Below, piece by piece: positions 46,319 through 63,166 of a stretch of 64,000 nt of DNA (positions within the stretch are counted from its first letter, which is position 1; every line of letters starts with the position of its first letter). Below the pieces are notes generated by a model. It saw nothing but the letters and a program-made list of their open reading frames with translations. It had not been told where the DNA came from and did not search any database. The stretch comes from Pseudomonas alcaligenes (GTDB taxonomy: Bacteria; Pseudomonadota; Gammaproteobacteria; Pseudomonadales; Pseudomonadaceae). The position numbers and the translations under genes were made by a program. Location: assembly GCF_041729615.1 (NCBI RefSeq), contig NZ_CP154874.1, positions 2,671,001 to 2,735,000 of the forward strand, read 5' to 3'.

Positions 46319-47319
46319 CAGTTCTGCTCCTCGGCATTCAGTTGACGCTGGGCGGCCTGGCCGCTCATGGCCATCGACAGCACGGCCATGCGGATGGCGA
46401 TGCCGTAGGTGACCTGGTTGAGGATCACCGACTGCGGACCGTCGGCCACCGCCGACTCGATTTCCACGCCGCGGTTGATCGGGCCCGGATGCATCACCAA
46501 GGCATCCGGCTTGGCCAGCTTGAGGCGTTGCTCGGTCAGGCCGTAGAGCTTGTAGAACTCGCCTTCGCTGGGCAGCAGGCCGCCCTGCATGCGCTCGCGC
46601 TGCAGGCGCAGCATGATCACCACGTCGACGTCCTTGAGGCCTTCGCTCAGGTTGTGGTGCACGCTGACACCGTACTGCTCGATGCCGATCGGCAGCAGGG
46701 TCTTCGGTCCGATCACGCGGATGTCCGGGCAGCCCAGCGTCTTCAAGGCCAGCATGTTCGAACGCGCCACCCGCGAGTGCAGGATATCGCCGACGATCGC
46801 CACCGATAGATTCTCGAAGCTGCCCTTGTGCCGGCGAATGGTCAGCATGTCGAGCATGCCCTGGGTCGGGTGCGCGTGGCGGCCGTCGCCGCCGTTGATG
46901 ATCGCCAGGTCCGGGCACACGTGCTCGGCGATGAAGTGCGCGGCGCCGGAGTCGGCATGGCGCACAACGAAGATGTCGGCGGCCATGGCTTCGAGGTTGC
47001 GCAGGGTGTCGAACAGGGTCTCGCCCTTGCTGGTCGAGCTGGTCGACACGTTGAGGCTGATCACGTCGGCCGACAGGCGCTGGGCCGCCAGTTCGAAGGT
47101 GGTGCGGGTGCGCGTGGAGTTCTCGAAGAACACGTTGCACACGGTCTTGCCGCGCAGCAGCGGGACCTTCTTCACCGCTCGGGCGCCGACTTCGAGAAAG
47201 GAGTCGGCGGTGTCGAGGATTTCCGTCAGCAGCTCGCGGGGCAGGCCGTCGAGCGAGAGGAAGTGGCGCAGCTGGCCCTGGTCGTTGAGCTGCAGCGAGC
47301 GCTTGGCGTCGATGGGCAT
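46318..47319 (-). CDS. pyrB: Aspartate carbamoyltransferase catalytic subunit
   Basis: A 333-residue enzyme that condenses carbamoyl phosphate with aspartate. The carbamoyl-phosphate motif is [16 protein letters not shown] and the aspartate-side residues include [12 protein letters not shown] and [13 protein letters not shown]. It overlaps pyrC' by one base and follows pyrR after nine bases. Pseudomonas ATCase is a dodecamer of PyrB and PyrC', inhibited by nucleotides bound to the N-terminal part of PyrB. Confidence 0.95.
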   Translation of the reverse strand: MPIDAKRSLQLNDQGQLRHFLSLDGLPRELLTEILDTADSFLEVGARAVKKVPLLRGKTVCNVFFENSTRTRTTFELAAQRLSADVISLNVSTSSTSKGETLFDTLRNLEAMAADIFVVRHADSGAAHFIAEHVCPDLAIINGGDGRHAHPTQGMLDMLTIRRHKGSFENLSVAIVGDILHSRVARSNMLALKTLGCPDIRVIGPKTLLPIGIEQYGVSVHHNLSEGLKDVDVVIMLRLQRERMQGGLLPSEGEFYKLYGLTEQRLKLAKPDALVMHPGPINRGVEIESAVADGPQSVILNQVTYGIAIRMAVLSMAMSGQAAQRQLNAEEQN

Positions 47320-47328
47320 GGGGTATTC

Positions 47329-47835
47329 CTAGGCGGAAAGGCTTTGCAGCTCGAGGGTGAGCGGCGCGGGGCCGGACAATTTTACCCGTTGCTCGGGGGC
47401 CAGGGCGAGGGTGGCGCCGAGCACGTCGGCGTGGATCGGCAGCTCGCGGGCATCCAGGTCGAGCAGGCTGACCAGGGTCACGCTGGCCGGGCGGCCGTAG
47501 TCGAACAGTTCGTTGAGGGCGGCGCGGATGGTGCGCCCGCTCATCAGCACGTCGTCGATCAGCACCAGGTGCTGGTCCTCGATCTCGAACGGCAGCTGCG
47601 AGGGTTTGACCTGCGGGTGCAGGCCGCTGCGGGTGAAGTCATCGCGGTAGAAGGACACGTCCAGGGTGCCCAGCGGCTGCTCCAGGCCCAGCTCGCGCAG
47701 CAGCGCCTCGGCGACCCACACGCCGCCGGTGCGGATGCCGATGAAGTGGGCCTGGGCCACGCCGCGGCGGGCCAGCAGCGCCTTGAGGTCGGCGGCCATG
47801 CGTGGCAGCAGCTGTTGGGGATCGGGCAGGTTCAT
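47329..47835 (-). CDS. pyrR: PyrR-type uracil phosphoribosyltransferase/pyrimidine regulator
   Basis: A 168-residue phosphoribosyltransferase-fold protein with the PRPP motif [18 protein letters not shown]. In Pseudomonas PyrR affects expression of the pyrimidine genes, but not through a Bacillus-style attenuator; no attenuator hairpin is evident upstream of pyrB. The start [13 protein letters not shown] is preferred to an in-frame TTG 15 bases upstream. It follows ruvX after 21 bases. Confidence 0.9.
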   Translation of the reverse strand: MNLPDPQQLLPRMAADLKALLARRGVAQAHFIGIRTGGVWVAEALLRELGLEQPLGTLDVSFYRDDFTRSGLHPQVKPSQLPFEIEDQHLVLIDDVLMSGRTIRAALNELFDYGRPASVTLVSLLDLDARELPIHADVLGATLALAPEQRVKLSGPAPLTLELQSLSA

Positions 47836-47856
47836 CGGCAGTCCTCGCAATCGTTC

Positions 47857-48282
47857 CTAAAGGTTCTGTTCCAGCCAGCCTTCCAGCAGCAGGGCGGCGG
47901 CCAGGGCATCCATCGGGCGCTCGCGGTAGCCGCCGCGCTGGCCCTGGGCCAGGCGCTGGCCCTTGGCCTCGAAGGTGGTCAGGCGCTCGTCGTGGGTGTG
48001 CACCGGCAGGTTGAAGCGGCCGTTGAGGCGGCGGGCGAACTTCTCGGCACGCTCGCTCATCTCGCTTTTGGTGCCGTCCATGTTCAGCGGCAGGCCGACG
48101 ACGATGGCGTCCGGCTGCCACTCCTTGATCAGCGCCTCGACCTTCTGCCAGTCCGGTACGCCGTTCTGCGCCTTGAGCACGCACAGCTCGCGGGCCTGGC
48201 CGGTGATGGCCTGGCCGACGGCGACGCCGATCTGCTTGGTGCCGTAGTCGAAGCCCAGCAGCAGGCGCGGTGCGGCACTCAT
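47857..48282 (-). CDS. ruvX: Putative Holliday junction resolvase-like protein (YqgF/RuvX)
   Basis: A 141-residue RNase H-fold protein opening with LLGFDYGTKQIGVAVGQ, with VVGLPLNMDGTKSEMSERA and TVFEAKGQ-like segment (DERLTTFEAKGQR). The family matures pre-16S rRNA in E. coli and has been described as a Holliday junction resolvase in other species. The start ATG overlaps the stop of algH (ATGA). Confidence 0.93.
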   Translation of the reverse strand: MSAAPRLLLGFDYGTKQIGVAVGQAITGQARELCVLKAQNGVPDWQKVEALIKEWQPDAIVVGLPLNMDGTKSEMSERAEKFARRLNGRFNLPVHTHDERLTTFEAKGQRLAQGQRGGYRERPMDALAAALLLEGWLEQNL

Positions 48283-48845
48283 GCGTGGCCGGCCTGGGCG
48301 GTGAGCAGGCTGAGGTTGATGCCCAGGCGCGCGGCGGCGGCGCTCAGGCGCTGGTCGAAGGGGGTGTCGAAGAGGATGTCGCTGTCGGCCGGGCAGGTCA
48401 GCCAGGCGTTCTCGGCCAGTTCGGTCTCCAGCTGGCCGGCTTCCCAGCCGGCGTAGCCGAGGGTGATCAGGTGTCTGGCCGGGCCATTGCCGTCGGCGAT
48501 AGCGAACAGGGCGTCCTGCGAGGTGGACAGGGCCAGCTCGCCCAGCTCCAGGGTGGCCTGGAAGCTGTGTCCGCTCGGATGCAGGACGAAGCCGCGGTCA
48601 GTCTGCACCGGCCCGCCGGCGAAGATCGGCAGGCTCTGGCACAGGGCGGGTGGTGGCTCGTCCGGGCGCAGTTGCTCCAGCACATCGGCCAGGTTGAGGC
48701 CGTTGGGGCGGTTGATCACCAGGCCCATGGCGCCCTGTTCGTTGTGCTCCACCAGGTAGGTGACGGTCTGCGCGAAGTTCGGATCGGCCATGTGCGGCAT
48801 GGCGATCAGGAAGTGATGCTTGAGGTAGCTGGGAGCGGTTTTCAT
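48279..48845 (-). CDS. algH: AlgH/YqgE family protein
   Basis: A 188-residue DUF179 protein (HHFLIAMPHMADPNFAQTVT, LVINRPNGLNLADVLEQLRP, ITLGYAGWEAGQLETELAEN). AlgH was named from an alginate phenotype in P. aeruginosa, but its biochemical role is unresolved. The start MKTAPSYLKHHFLIA is chosen by family alignment; 12 more in-frame codons upstream lack a good ribosome site. It overlaps ruvX, the conserved algH-ruvX pair. Confidence 0.92.
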   Translation of the reverse strand: MKTAPSYLKHHFLIAMPHMADPNFAQTVTYLVEHNEQGAMGLVINRPNGLNLADVLEQLRPDEPPPALCQSLPIFAGGPVQTDRGFVLHPSGHSFQATLELGELALSTSQDALFAIADGNGPARHLITLGYAGWEAGQLETELAENAWLTCPADSDILFDTPFDQRLSAAAARLGINLSLLTAQAGHA

Positions 48846-48897
48846 GGCCGTTAGTTTCGACCCTGGCGGCGCCGGCTTCAAGCGTGCGATGCGCGCA

Positions 48898-49797
48898 CTA
48901 GTTGCTGGACAGGCGGTCGCCGCGCTCGAAGCGCCAGGTGCGGATGATTTCCAGGCGGTCGATGTCTGCCAGGTCGCCGGTGAAGGGGGCGAACGGCGCG
49001 GCCAGGCGCACGATGCGCAGGGCGGCCTGGTCCAGCACCGGCTGGCCGGAGGATTCCAGCACCTGCACCTCGTACAGGGTGCCGTCGCGGTTGATCGACA
49101 CCAGCATGCGCAGGCTGCCGTAGATGCGCTGACGGCGCGCTTCCTCGGGGTAGTTGAGGTTGCCGACCCGTTCGACCTTCTTGCGCCACTCGTCCTTGTA
49201 CCAGGCGCCCTTGTCGCGCATGGTCGAGGCGGCGTTGAGGCGGTGGATCTTCGGGCGCTTGGCGTAGAGCTGCTGCTCCTGCGCCAGCTGCGCCTCCAGG
49301 CTGGCGATCTCGGCGGACAGCTGGGTGCTGTCGAAGATCGGTGCCTGGCGGGCGTCAGGCTCGGGCTTCTGCTCCTTCTGCTTGACCGCGGTCTTCTGCG
49401 GCTGCGGCTTGCTGGTGCTCAGTGCGGTCTTGCGCGGCGCTTCCTGGTGGCGGCTGGGCGGTGGCGCGGCGTCCGGGGTGACCTTGTTCACCTTGCTGTC
49501 CTGGAAGGGCGCCTGCTCGGTGGTCTTGGGCGCCGCCTTGTGCTCCAGGGTGCCGCTGCCCTGCTGGTTGTCCTGGGCGAGGAAGTCGGCCTGCTTGGGC
49601 TTGTCCTCGCTCTTGAAGGTGGACAGGGTGATTTCCAGGGTCTTGCTGATCTCGCCGGGCTTGGCCAGGGTGAAGCTGACGCCGAGGATCAGCGCCAGGT
49701 GCAGCAGGGTGGCGACGAACAGGGTGAAGCCCAGGCGGTCCGCGGGGCGGACTCCTGCGCTGGTCAGTTCGGGCGGGGGTGTGATGGCTGCGTTCAT
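48898..49797 (-). CDS. tonB3: TonB-family energy transducer, TonB3-like
   Basis: A 299-residue protein with one N-terminal inner-membrane helix (LGFTLFVATLLHLALILGVS), a Lys/Gln/Glu/Pro-rich periplasmic span, a coiled-coil segment (LSAEIASLEAQLAQEQQL) and a C-terminal TonB domain (LNYPEEARRQRIYGSLRMLV, LESSGQPVLDQAALRIVRLA). In P. aeruginosa TonB3 at this position is needed for twitching motility and pilus assembly, fitting the adjacent pil genes. No exbB/exbD lies nearby. The start at MNAAITPPPELTS follows the family. Confidence 0.9.
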   Translation of the reverse strand: MNAAITPPPELTSAGVRPADRLGFTLFVATLLHLALILGVSFTLAKPGEISKTLEITLSTFKSEDKPKQADFLAQDNQQGSGTLEHKAAPKTTEQAPFQDSKVNKVTPDAAPPPSRHQEAPRKTALSTSKPQPQKTAVKQKEQKPEPDARQAPIFDSTQLSAEIASLEAQLAQEQQLYAKRPKIHRLNAASTMRDKGAWYKDEWRKKVERVGNLNYPEEARRQRIYGSLRMLVSINRDGTLYEVQVLESSGQPVLDQAALRIVRLAAPFAPFTGDLADIDRLEIIRTWRFERGDRLSSN

Positions 49798-49853
49798 CGG
49801 GCCTGGGTGGAAAGCGGATTGCCGCGCAGTCTGCCGGCTAGGGCCCGGCGCCT

Positions 49854-49874
49854 GCAAGCCGCAAGCGCCAAGCT
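49854..49874. repeat. Three tandem heptamers in the tonB3-gshB gap
   Basis: GCAAGCC, GCAAGCG and CCAAGCT lie end to end at 49854-49874. The intergenic unit resembles short AAGCxGC-type repeats common in Pseudomonas gaps. Only one cluster is seen here. Confidence 0.35.
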
Positions 49875-49884
49875 GCCACCTGGA

Positions 49885-50844
49885 TCAAGCTTTGCGCGCG
49901 GCCAGCTTGCCCTCGATGGCGTCCATCAGGCGCTCGCCGATGCGGGTGTCGAAGGCCTTGTCGATCTCGCGGATGCAGGTCGGGCTGGTCACGTTGATCT
50001 CGGTGAGGTGCTCGCCGATCACATCCAGGCCGACGAACAGCAGGCCCTTCTCGCGCAGCACCGGGCCAACCTGGGCGGCGATCCAGCGGTCGCGTTCGGT
50101 CAGCGGTCGCGCCTCGCCGCGGCCGCCGGCGGCCAGGTTGCCGCGCGTCTCGCCCTGCGCCGGGATGCGCGCCAGGCAGTAGGGCACCGGCTCGCCGTCG
50201 ATCATCAGGATGCGCTTGTCGCCGTCCTTGATCGCCGGCAGGTAGCCCTGCGCCATGCACTGCTGGGTGCCGTGGGCGGTGAGGGTCTCGAGAATCACCG
50301 AGAGGTTGGGGTCGCCGGCGCGGTGGCGGAAGATCGAGGAGCCGCCCATGCCGTCCAGGGGTTTGAGAATGATGTCACGCTGTACTTCGGCGAACTCGCG
50401 CAGAATGTCTGCCCTGCGGCTGACCAGGGTCGGCGGCATGCAGTGGGGGAACTGGGTGGCGAACAGCTTCTCGTTGCAGTCGCGCAGGCTCTGCGGGCGG
50501 TTGACCACCAGCACGCCGTCGCGTTCGGCCTGCTCCAGCAGGTAGGTGGAATAGACGAACTCGTTGTCGAAGGGTGGGTCCTTGCGCATCAGGATCACGT
50601 CCAGCTCGGCCAGCGGGGCGTCCTGTTCCTCGCCCAGCACGAACCAGCGCTGCGGGTCGTTGAAGACCTGCAGCGGGGTCATGCGGGCGCGGGCCTGGCC
50701 GGCATTGCTGTAGAGATCGCGCTGTTCCATGTAGAACAGCGACCAGCCGCGGGCCTGGGCAGCCAGCAGCATGGCCAGCGAGCTGTCCTTCTTGAAGTTG
50801 ATCTGGGCGATGGGATCCATGACGATCCCCAGGCGAATGCTCAT
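49885..50844 (-). CDS. gshB: Glutathione synthetase
   Basis: A 319-residue ATP-grasp enzyme joining gamma-glutamylcysteine and glycine. Family segments include LGIVMDPIAQINFKKDSSLA, ILMRKDPPFDNEFVY, IILKPLDGMGGSSIFRH and FVGLDVIGEHLTEINVTSPT, the last holding the metal ligands. It is divergent from pilG with a 224-base gap and is upstream of tonB3 on the same strand. Confidence 0.95.
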   Translation of the reverse strand: MSIRLGIVMDPIAQINFKKDSSLAMLLAAQARGWSLFYMEQRDLYSNAGQARARMTPLQVFNDPQRWFVLGEEQDAPLAELDVILMRKDPPFDNEFVYSTYLLEQAERDGVLVVNRPQSLRDCNEKLFATQFPHCMPPTLVSRRADILREFAEVQRDIILKPLDGMGGSSIFRHRAGDPNLSVILETLTAHGTQQCMAQGYLPAIKDGDKRILMIDGEPVPYCLARIPAQGETRGNLAAGGRGEARPLTERDRWIAAQVGPVLREKGLLFVGLDVIGEHLTEINVTSPTCIREIDKAFDTRIGERLMDAIEGKLAARKA

Positions 50845-51068
50845 GGGGTGAAACCTGCTTCAAAAGTGGTCGATCTGGGGCGCAAGGTTGGGCCTGCAGC
50901 CCCTGTCGGTCAAGAAAATCCCCGAGTATTAGGGGCTTATAGATTGGATCAGGAGAGTGTGCTAAAAAGTCCGGACGACTGGGGCGCAGCCCGTCAGAGT
51001 TAGGGCCTCGGCCACACTCTGCTGTATAAGATAAAACAATGACTCACCGAGGCGATGGTAGGGCAGAC

Positions 51069-51476
51069 ATGGAACAGCATTCCGAGGGTTTGAAGGTCAT
51101 GGTGATCGACGATTCGAAGACGATTCGTCGCACCGCCGAGACTCTGCTGAAGAAGGTGGGCTGCGAAGTCATTACCGCGGTGGATGGGTTCGATGCGCTG
51201 GCCAAGATCGCCGACACGCATCCGAGCATCATCTTCGTCGACATCATGATGCCGCGTCTCGATGGTTATCAGACCTGCGCCCTGATCAAAAATAACAGTG
51301 CTTTCAAATCCACCCCGGTGATCATGCTGTCCTCCAAGGATGGCCTGTTCGACAAGGCCAAGGGGCGCATCGTCGGGTCCGACCAGTACCTGACCAAGCC
51401 CTTCAGCAAGGAAGAGCTGCTCGGCGCCATCAAGGCGCATGTGCCCGAATTCGTCCCGGTGGAGCAAGCCTCCTGA
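51069..51476 (+). CDS. pilG: PilG response regulator of the Pil-Chp system
   Basis: A 135-residue single-domain receiver. The acidic pocket is MVIDDSKTIRRT and the phospho-accepting Asp is in IIFVDIMMPRLDG, with KPF at the switch Lys. PilG is phosphorylated by ChpA and promotes pilus extension and cAMP synthesis through CyaB. It is the first gene of pilG-H-I-J-K-chpA-chpB. The start MEQHSEGLKVMVIDD is chosen by alignment; an in-frame ATG 30 bases upstream is possible but lacks a better ribosome site. The 224-base upstream gap has a TATAAG at 51025-51030 and an inverted CCCC/GGGG pair near 50926-50941, but no confident promoter. Confidence 0.95.
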   Translation: MEQHSEGLKVMVIDDSKTIRRTAETLLKKVGCEVITAVDGFDALAKIADTHPSIIFVDIMMPRLDGYQTCALIKNNSAFKSTPVIMLSSKDGLFDKAKGRIVGSDQYLTKPFSKEELLGAIKAHVPEFVPVEQAS

Positions 51477-51478
51477 TA

Positions 51479-51495
51479 GCCGGCTGCAAGCCGGC
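51479..51495 (+). other. Hairpin between pilG and pilH
   Basis: GCCGGC at 51479-51484 pairs with GCCGGC at 51490-51495 around a 5-base loop, starting two bases after the pilG stop. It lacks a T run, so it is more likely a segmental stability or processing element in the operon message than a terminator. Confidence 0.4.
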
Positions 51496-51521
51496 GATGC
51501 CTATTCCGAATGGGGAACTTC

Positions 51522-51887
51522 ATGGCTCGTATTCTGATTGTTGATGACTCGCCGACCGAGATGTACAAGCTGACCGCCATGCTCGAGAAGCATGGCCATC
51601 AGGTGCTCAAGGCGGAAAACGGTGCCGACGGCGTGGCCCTGGCGCGCCAGGAAAAGCCCGATGCGGTGCTGATGGATATCGTCATGCCCGGCCTCAACGG
51701 CTTCCAGGCGACCCGTCAGCTGACCAAGGACGCCGAAACCAGCCACATCCCGGTGATCATTGTCACCACCAAGGACCAGGAGACCGACAAGGTCTGGGGC
51801 AAGCGCCAGGGCGCGCGTGACTACCTGACCAAGCCGGTTGACGAAGACACGCTGATGAAGACCCTGAATGCGGTGCTGGCCGGCTGA
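51522..51887 (+). CDS. pilH: PilH response regulator of the Pil-Chp system
   Basis: A 121-residue single-domain receiver starting MARILIVDDSPTEMYKL, phospho-accepting Asp in AVLMDIVMPGLNG and switch Lys in YLTKPV. PilH opposes PilG, favouring pilus retraction and acting as a phosphate sink. The family start at 51522 excludes four upstream in-frame codons. GGGGAA lies upstream of the ATG. Confidence 0.95.
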   Translation: MARILIVDDSPTEMYKLTAMLEKHGHQVLKAENGADGVALARQEKPDAVLMDIVMPGLNGFQATRQLTKDAETSHIPVIIVTTKDQETDKVWGKRQGARDYLTKPVDEDTLMKTLNAVLAG

Positions 51888-51939
51888 TGCCGGGCCAGTC
51901 CGTAGCCTCCTGATATAAGAAGAAAAGGCCAAGGCCGGC

Positions 51940-52476
51940 ATGTCGGACGCGCAATCCCCCTTCCAGCTCCTCGTCACCCTCGACCAGCGTTGTCGCACCC
52001 TGGCCGCCGGCTTGCCGTCGCAGCAGCAGGCGGTGCAGACCTGGAGCGGCATCGGCTTTCGCATGGGCGAGCGCTACTTCGTGGCGCCCATGGGCGAGGT
52101 CGGCGAGGTTCTGCACGAGCCGCGGCATACCCTGCTGCCGGGCGTGAAGAGTTGGGTCAAGGGCGTGGCCAACGTGCGTGGCCGCCTGTTGCCGGTGATG
52201 GACCTGTGCGGCTTCTTCGGCAGCGAGCTGTCGCCGCTGCGTAAGCAGCGGCGAGTACTGGTGGTGGATCATAACGAAGTGTTCGCCGGCCTCACGGTCG
52301 ACGAAGTGTTCGGCATGCAGCACTTCCCGGTGGATACCTTCTCCGAGCAGCTGCCGCCCCTCGAGGCGGCGATTGCGCCCTTCATCCACGGGGTGTTCCA
52401 GCGCGAGCGACCCTGGCTGGTGTTCAGCCCGCACGGGCTGGCACAGCACCAGGGCTTTCTCGACGTGGCGATATAA
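51940..52476 (+). CDS. pilI: PilI, CheW-like adaptor
   Basis: A 178-residue CheW-domain protein ([57 protein letters not shown]) that couples the PilJ receptor to the kinase ChpA. No signal peptide or membrane segment. It lies 52 bases after pilH and 83 bases before pilJ in the chemosensory operon. Confidence 0.94.
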   Translation: MSDAQSPFQLLVTLDQRCRTLAAGLPSQQQAVQTWSGIGFRMGERYFVAPMGEVGEVLHEPRHTLLPGVKSWVKGVANVRGRLLPVMDLCGFFGSELSPLRKQRRVLVVDHNEVFAGLTVDEVFGMQHFPVDTFSEQLPPLEAAIAPFIHGVFQRERPWLVFSPHGLAQHQGFLDVAI

Positions 52477-52559
52477 GATTTTCGGTTGGGTCGGCACTTG
52501 CCGGCCTTTTGGCGTTACATGGAAACCGTAGTGCGGTCGGTCCAGGCGGGGGCCAAATA

Positions 52560-54602
52560 ATGAAAAAACTAGATGCAGGCAATCTCTTGGCAGGTGTGCG
52601 CAGCAACACGCTGATCGCCGGACTCTTCGTGGTCCTGATCATTTCCATCGTGTTGTTGTTCGCCAACTTCGCCTACCTCAACACCCAGTCCAACTACGAC
52701 AAGGAATACATCAGCCACGCGGGTGAGCTGCGCGTGCTGTCCCAGCGTATCGCGAAGAACGCCACTGAAGCGGCGACCGGCAAGGCCGAGGCCTTCCCGC
52801 TGCTCAAGGAAGCGCGGCGCGACTTCGACGAGCGCTGGGGCTTCCTGACGGCCGGCAACGAGGCCAGCGGTCTGCCGGCCGCGCCCGAGTCGGTCAAGGC
52901 GCAGATGGACGAGGTGCAGAAGGACTGGGACGTGCTGCGGCAGAACGCCGACGCCATCCTGCAGAGCGAGCAGACCGTACTGTCGCTGCACCAGGTGGCC
53001 GCGACCCTCGCCGAAACCATTCCGCAGCTGCAGGTCGAGTACGAAGAGGTGGTCGACATCCTGCTGCAGTCCGGCGCTCCGGCCGCCCAGGTGTCGGTGG
53101 CCCAGCGCCAGTCGCTGCTCGCCGAACGTATCCTCGGCTCGGTGAACAAGGTGCTGGCCGGTGACGAGGACTCGGTGCAGGCCGCCGACATGTTCGGCCG
53201 CGACGCCAGCCTGTTCGGCCGCGTGCTCAAGGCGATGATCGAAGGCAACGCCGCCATGGAGATCTCCGCGGTGACCGACGAGGATGCCTTGGAGCGCCTG
53301 GCCGAGATTTCCGAGCTGTTCCAGTTCGTGTCCGGCTCGGTGGACGAGATCCTCGAGACCTCTCCGGAACTGTTCCAGGTCCGTGAATCCGCCAACTCCA
53401 TCTTCACCGGCTCGCAGACCCTGCTGGACAAGACCTCGGCGCTGGCCGTGGAGTTCGAGGACCTGGCCGACGGTCGTTACTTCAACACCCTGGCCGGTTA
53501 CGTGCTGGGTGCCCTGGCCCTGGCCTCGATCATCCTCATCGGCCTGGTGATGGTGCGCGAGACCAACCGCCGACTGGCCTCCACCGCGGAGAAGAACGAA
53601 CGTAACCAGGCGGCGATTCTGCGACTGCTCGACGAAATCGCCGACCTCGCCGACGGTGACCTGACCGTGGCCGCGACCGTGACCGAGGACTTCACCGGTG
53701 CGATCGCCGACTCCATCAACTACTCCATCGACCAGCTGCGCGACCTGGTAGCGACCATCAACCAGACCGCCGTGCAGGTGGCCGCTGCCGCCCAGGAAAC
53801 CCAGGCCACGGCGATGCACCTGGCCGAGGCTTCCGAGCACCAGGCCCAGGAAATCGCCGGCGCTTCCGCGGCGATCAACGAAATGGCCGTGTCGATTGAC
53901 CAGGTATCGGCGAACGCCGCGGAATCCTCCGCGGTAGCGGAACGTTCCGTAGCCATCGCCAACAAGGGTAACGAGGTGGTGCACAACACCATCACCGGCA
54001 TGGACAACATCCGTGAGCAGATCCAGGACACCTCGAAGCGGATCAAGCGCCTCGGTGAATCGTCCCAGGAGATCGGTGACATCGTTAGCCTGATTAACGA
54101 CATTGCCGACCAGACCAACATCCTCGCCCTGAACGCCGCGATCCAGGCATCCATGGCCGGTGACGCCGGTCGCGGCTTCGCCGTGGTAGCGGACGAGGTA
54201 CAGCGCCTCGCGGAACGTTCCTCCGCGGCGACCAAGCAGATCGAGGCCCTGGTTAAGACCATTCAGACCGACACCAACGAAGCGGTGATCTCCATGGAGC
54301 AGACCACTTCCGAAGTGGTGCGCGGTGCCCGCCTGGCGCAGGACGCCGGTGTGGCCCTGGAAGAGATCGAGAAGGTATCCAAGACCCTCGCGGCCCTGAT
54401 CCAGAACATCTCCAACGCCGCCCGTCAGCAGGCTTCGTCCGCTGGCCACATCTCCAACACCATGAACGTGATTCAGGAGATCACCTCGCAGACCTCCGCC
54501 GGTACCACCGCGACCGCCAAGAGCATCGGTAACCTGGCCAAGATGGCCAGCGAGATGCGCCGTTCGGTGTCCGGCTTCACCCTGCCGGAAGGCCAGGCCT
54601 GA
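52560..54602 (+). CDS. pilJ: PilJ methyl-accepting chemotaxis-type receptor
   Basis: A 680-residue inner-membrane receptor. Helix 1 is [20 protein letters not shown], the large periplasmic part contains two PilJ-type helical bundles (residues about 40-315), and helix 2 is [19 protein letters not shown]. The cytoplasmic signalling tip is [19 protein letters not shown] with [18 protein letters not shown]. PilJ senses conditions linked to pilus retraction and contact and feeds ChpA through PilI. The start [15 protein letters not shown] gives the normal length; 17 upstream in-frame codons are unlikely to be used. Confidence 0.95.
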   Translation: MKKLDAGNLLAGVRSNTLIAGLFVVLIISIVLLFANFAYLNTQSNYDKEYISHAGELRVLSQRIAKNATEAATGKAEAFPLLKEARRDFDERWGFLTAGNEASGLPAAPESVKAQMDEVQKDWDVLRQNADAILQSEQTVLSLHQVAATLAETIPQLQVEYEEVVDILLQSGAPAAQVSVAQRQSLLAERILGSVNKVLAGDEDSVQAADMFGRDASLFGRVLKAMIEGNAAMEISAVTDEDALERLAEISELFQFVSGSVDEILETSPELFQVRESANSIFTGSQTLLDKTSALAVEFEDLADGRYFNTLAGYVLGALALASIILIGLVMVRETNRRLASTAEKNERNQAAILRLLDEIADLADGDLTVAATVTEDFTGAIADSINYSIDQLRDLVATINQTAVQVAAAAQETQATAMHLAEASEHQAQEIAGASAAINEMAVSIDQVSANAAESSAVAERSVAIANKGNEVVHNTITGMDNIREQIQDTSKRIKRLGESSQEIGDIVSLINDIADQTNILALNAAIQASMAGDAGRGFAVVADEVQRLAERSSAATKQIEALVKTIQTDTNEAVISMEQTTSEVVRGARLAQDAGVALEEIEKVSKTLAALIQNISNAARQQASSAGHISNTMNVIQEITSQTSAGTTATAKSIGNLAKMASEMRRSVSGFTLPEGQA

Positions 54603-54652
54603 TCGAGGGAGGCGCGGCGGCCTGAGAGGGTCGCCGCCCGGGGCATTCGGCC

Positions 54653-55534
54653 ATGAGCGAGGGGCACGGCATGCAGCCAAGTGGCGTCTGGGCCTTGAAA
54701 CCCCTGGCCGATATGTCGCAGACGGAATTCCGCGACTGGCAGGCCCTGCTGGAAGAGCGCACCGGCGTGGTGATCAACGAGCAACGCCGTGCCTTCCTGC
54801 AGACCAACCTGAGTGCTCGCATGCGCGAGCTGGAGGTGGCCGACTACGCCAGCTACTTCCGCATGGTCACCGATGGGCCGCGTGGCGCGGTGGAGTGGTC
54901 GACCCTGCTGGACCGTCTGACCGTGCAGGAGACCCGCTTCTTCCGCCATCGCCCGTCCTTCGATGTGCTGGAGAGTTACCTGCGCGGGCGCCTGGTCACG
55001 GACGCGCAACAGCTGCCCCTGGCCCTGTGGAGCGTCGGTTGCTCCAGTGGCGAGGAGCCTTACTCGATGGCGATCTGCGCTGCCGAGGTGCTGCGCGAGC
55101 TGGCTAGCGAGCGGCAGTTCGGCGTGACCGGCACCGACATCAGCCTGAACGTGTTGAACAAGGCGCGCGAGGCGACATATGGCGCGCGCAAGCTGGAACA
55201 GATGGACAGCGACCTGTGCGAGCGCTACTTCCTCGCCCAGGACGATGGTCGCTACAAGGTGGTGCCGGACCTGGCGGCGCGCGTCTGCGTCGCCCGGTTG
55301 AATGTGCTGGAACTGGCCAAGGCGCCACAGTCCGGCATGGACGTAATTTTTTGCCAGAACCTGCTGATCTATTTCCGTCGCTGGCGTCGCCGCGAGATCC
55401 TCAACCGCCTGGCCGAGCGCCTGGTACCCGGGGGGCTGCTGGTGGTGGGGGTGGGGGAAGTGGTCGGTTGGCAGCATCCGGACCTGGAGCCGGTGGCTGA
55501 CGAGCGGGTCCTGGCATTTACCCGCAAGGGCTAA
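54653..55534 (+). CDS. pilK: PilK, CheR-type receptor methyltransferase
   Basis: A 293-residue SAM-dependent methyltransferase that methylates PilJ. CheR signatures: TVQETRFFRHRPSFDVLESY, ALWSVGCSSGEEPYSMAI (SAM-binding), VTGTDISLNVLNKAR and VIFCQNLLIYFRRWRRREIL. A second start at 54671 (MQPSGVWALKPL) has a better-spaced GAGGGG and would give 287 residues; the family length is close to the longer form, which is reported here. It lies 50 bases after pilJ and 24 bases before chpA. Confidence 0.92.
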   Translation: MSEGHGMQPSGVWALKPLADMSQTEFRDWQALLEERTGVVINEQRRAFLQTNLSARMRELEVADYASYFRMVTDGPRGAVEWSTLLDRLTVQETRFFRHRPSFDVLESYLRGRLVTDAQQLPLALWSVGCSSGEEPYSMAICAAEVLRELASERQFGVTGTDISLNVLNKAREATYGARKLEQMDSDLCERYFLAQDDGRYKVVPDLAARVCVARLNVLELAKAPQSGMDVIFCQNLLIYFRRWRRREILNRLAERLVPGGLLVVGVGEVVGWQHPDLEPVADERVLAFTRKG

Positions 55535-55558
55535 GACAAGAATATGACTGGAGTCGGT

Positions 55559-63158
<7,600 letters not shown>

Positions 63159-63166
<8 letters not shown>

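Noticed and set aside
50845..51068. Small RNA or riboswitch in the gshB-pilG gap
   Set aside because: Only a short CCCC/GGGG pairing and a TATAAG hexamer are visible; neither a terminator nor a known aptamer pattern was found.
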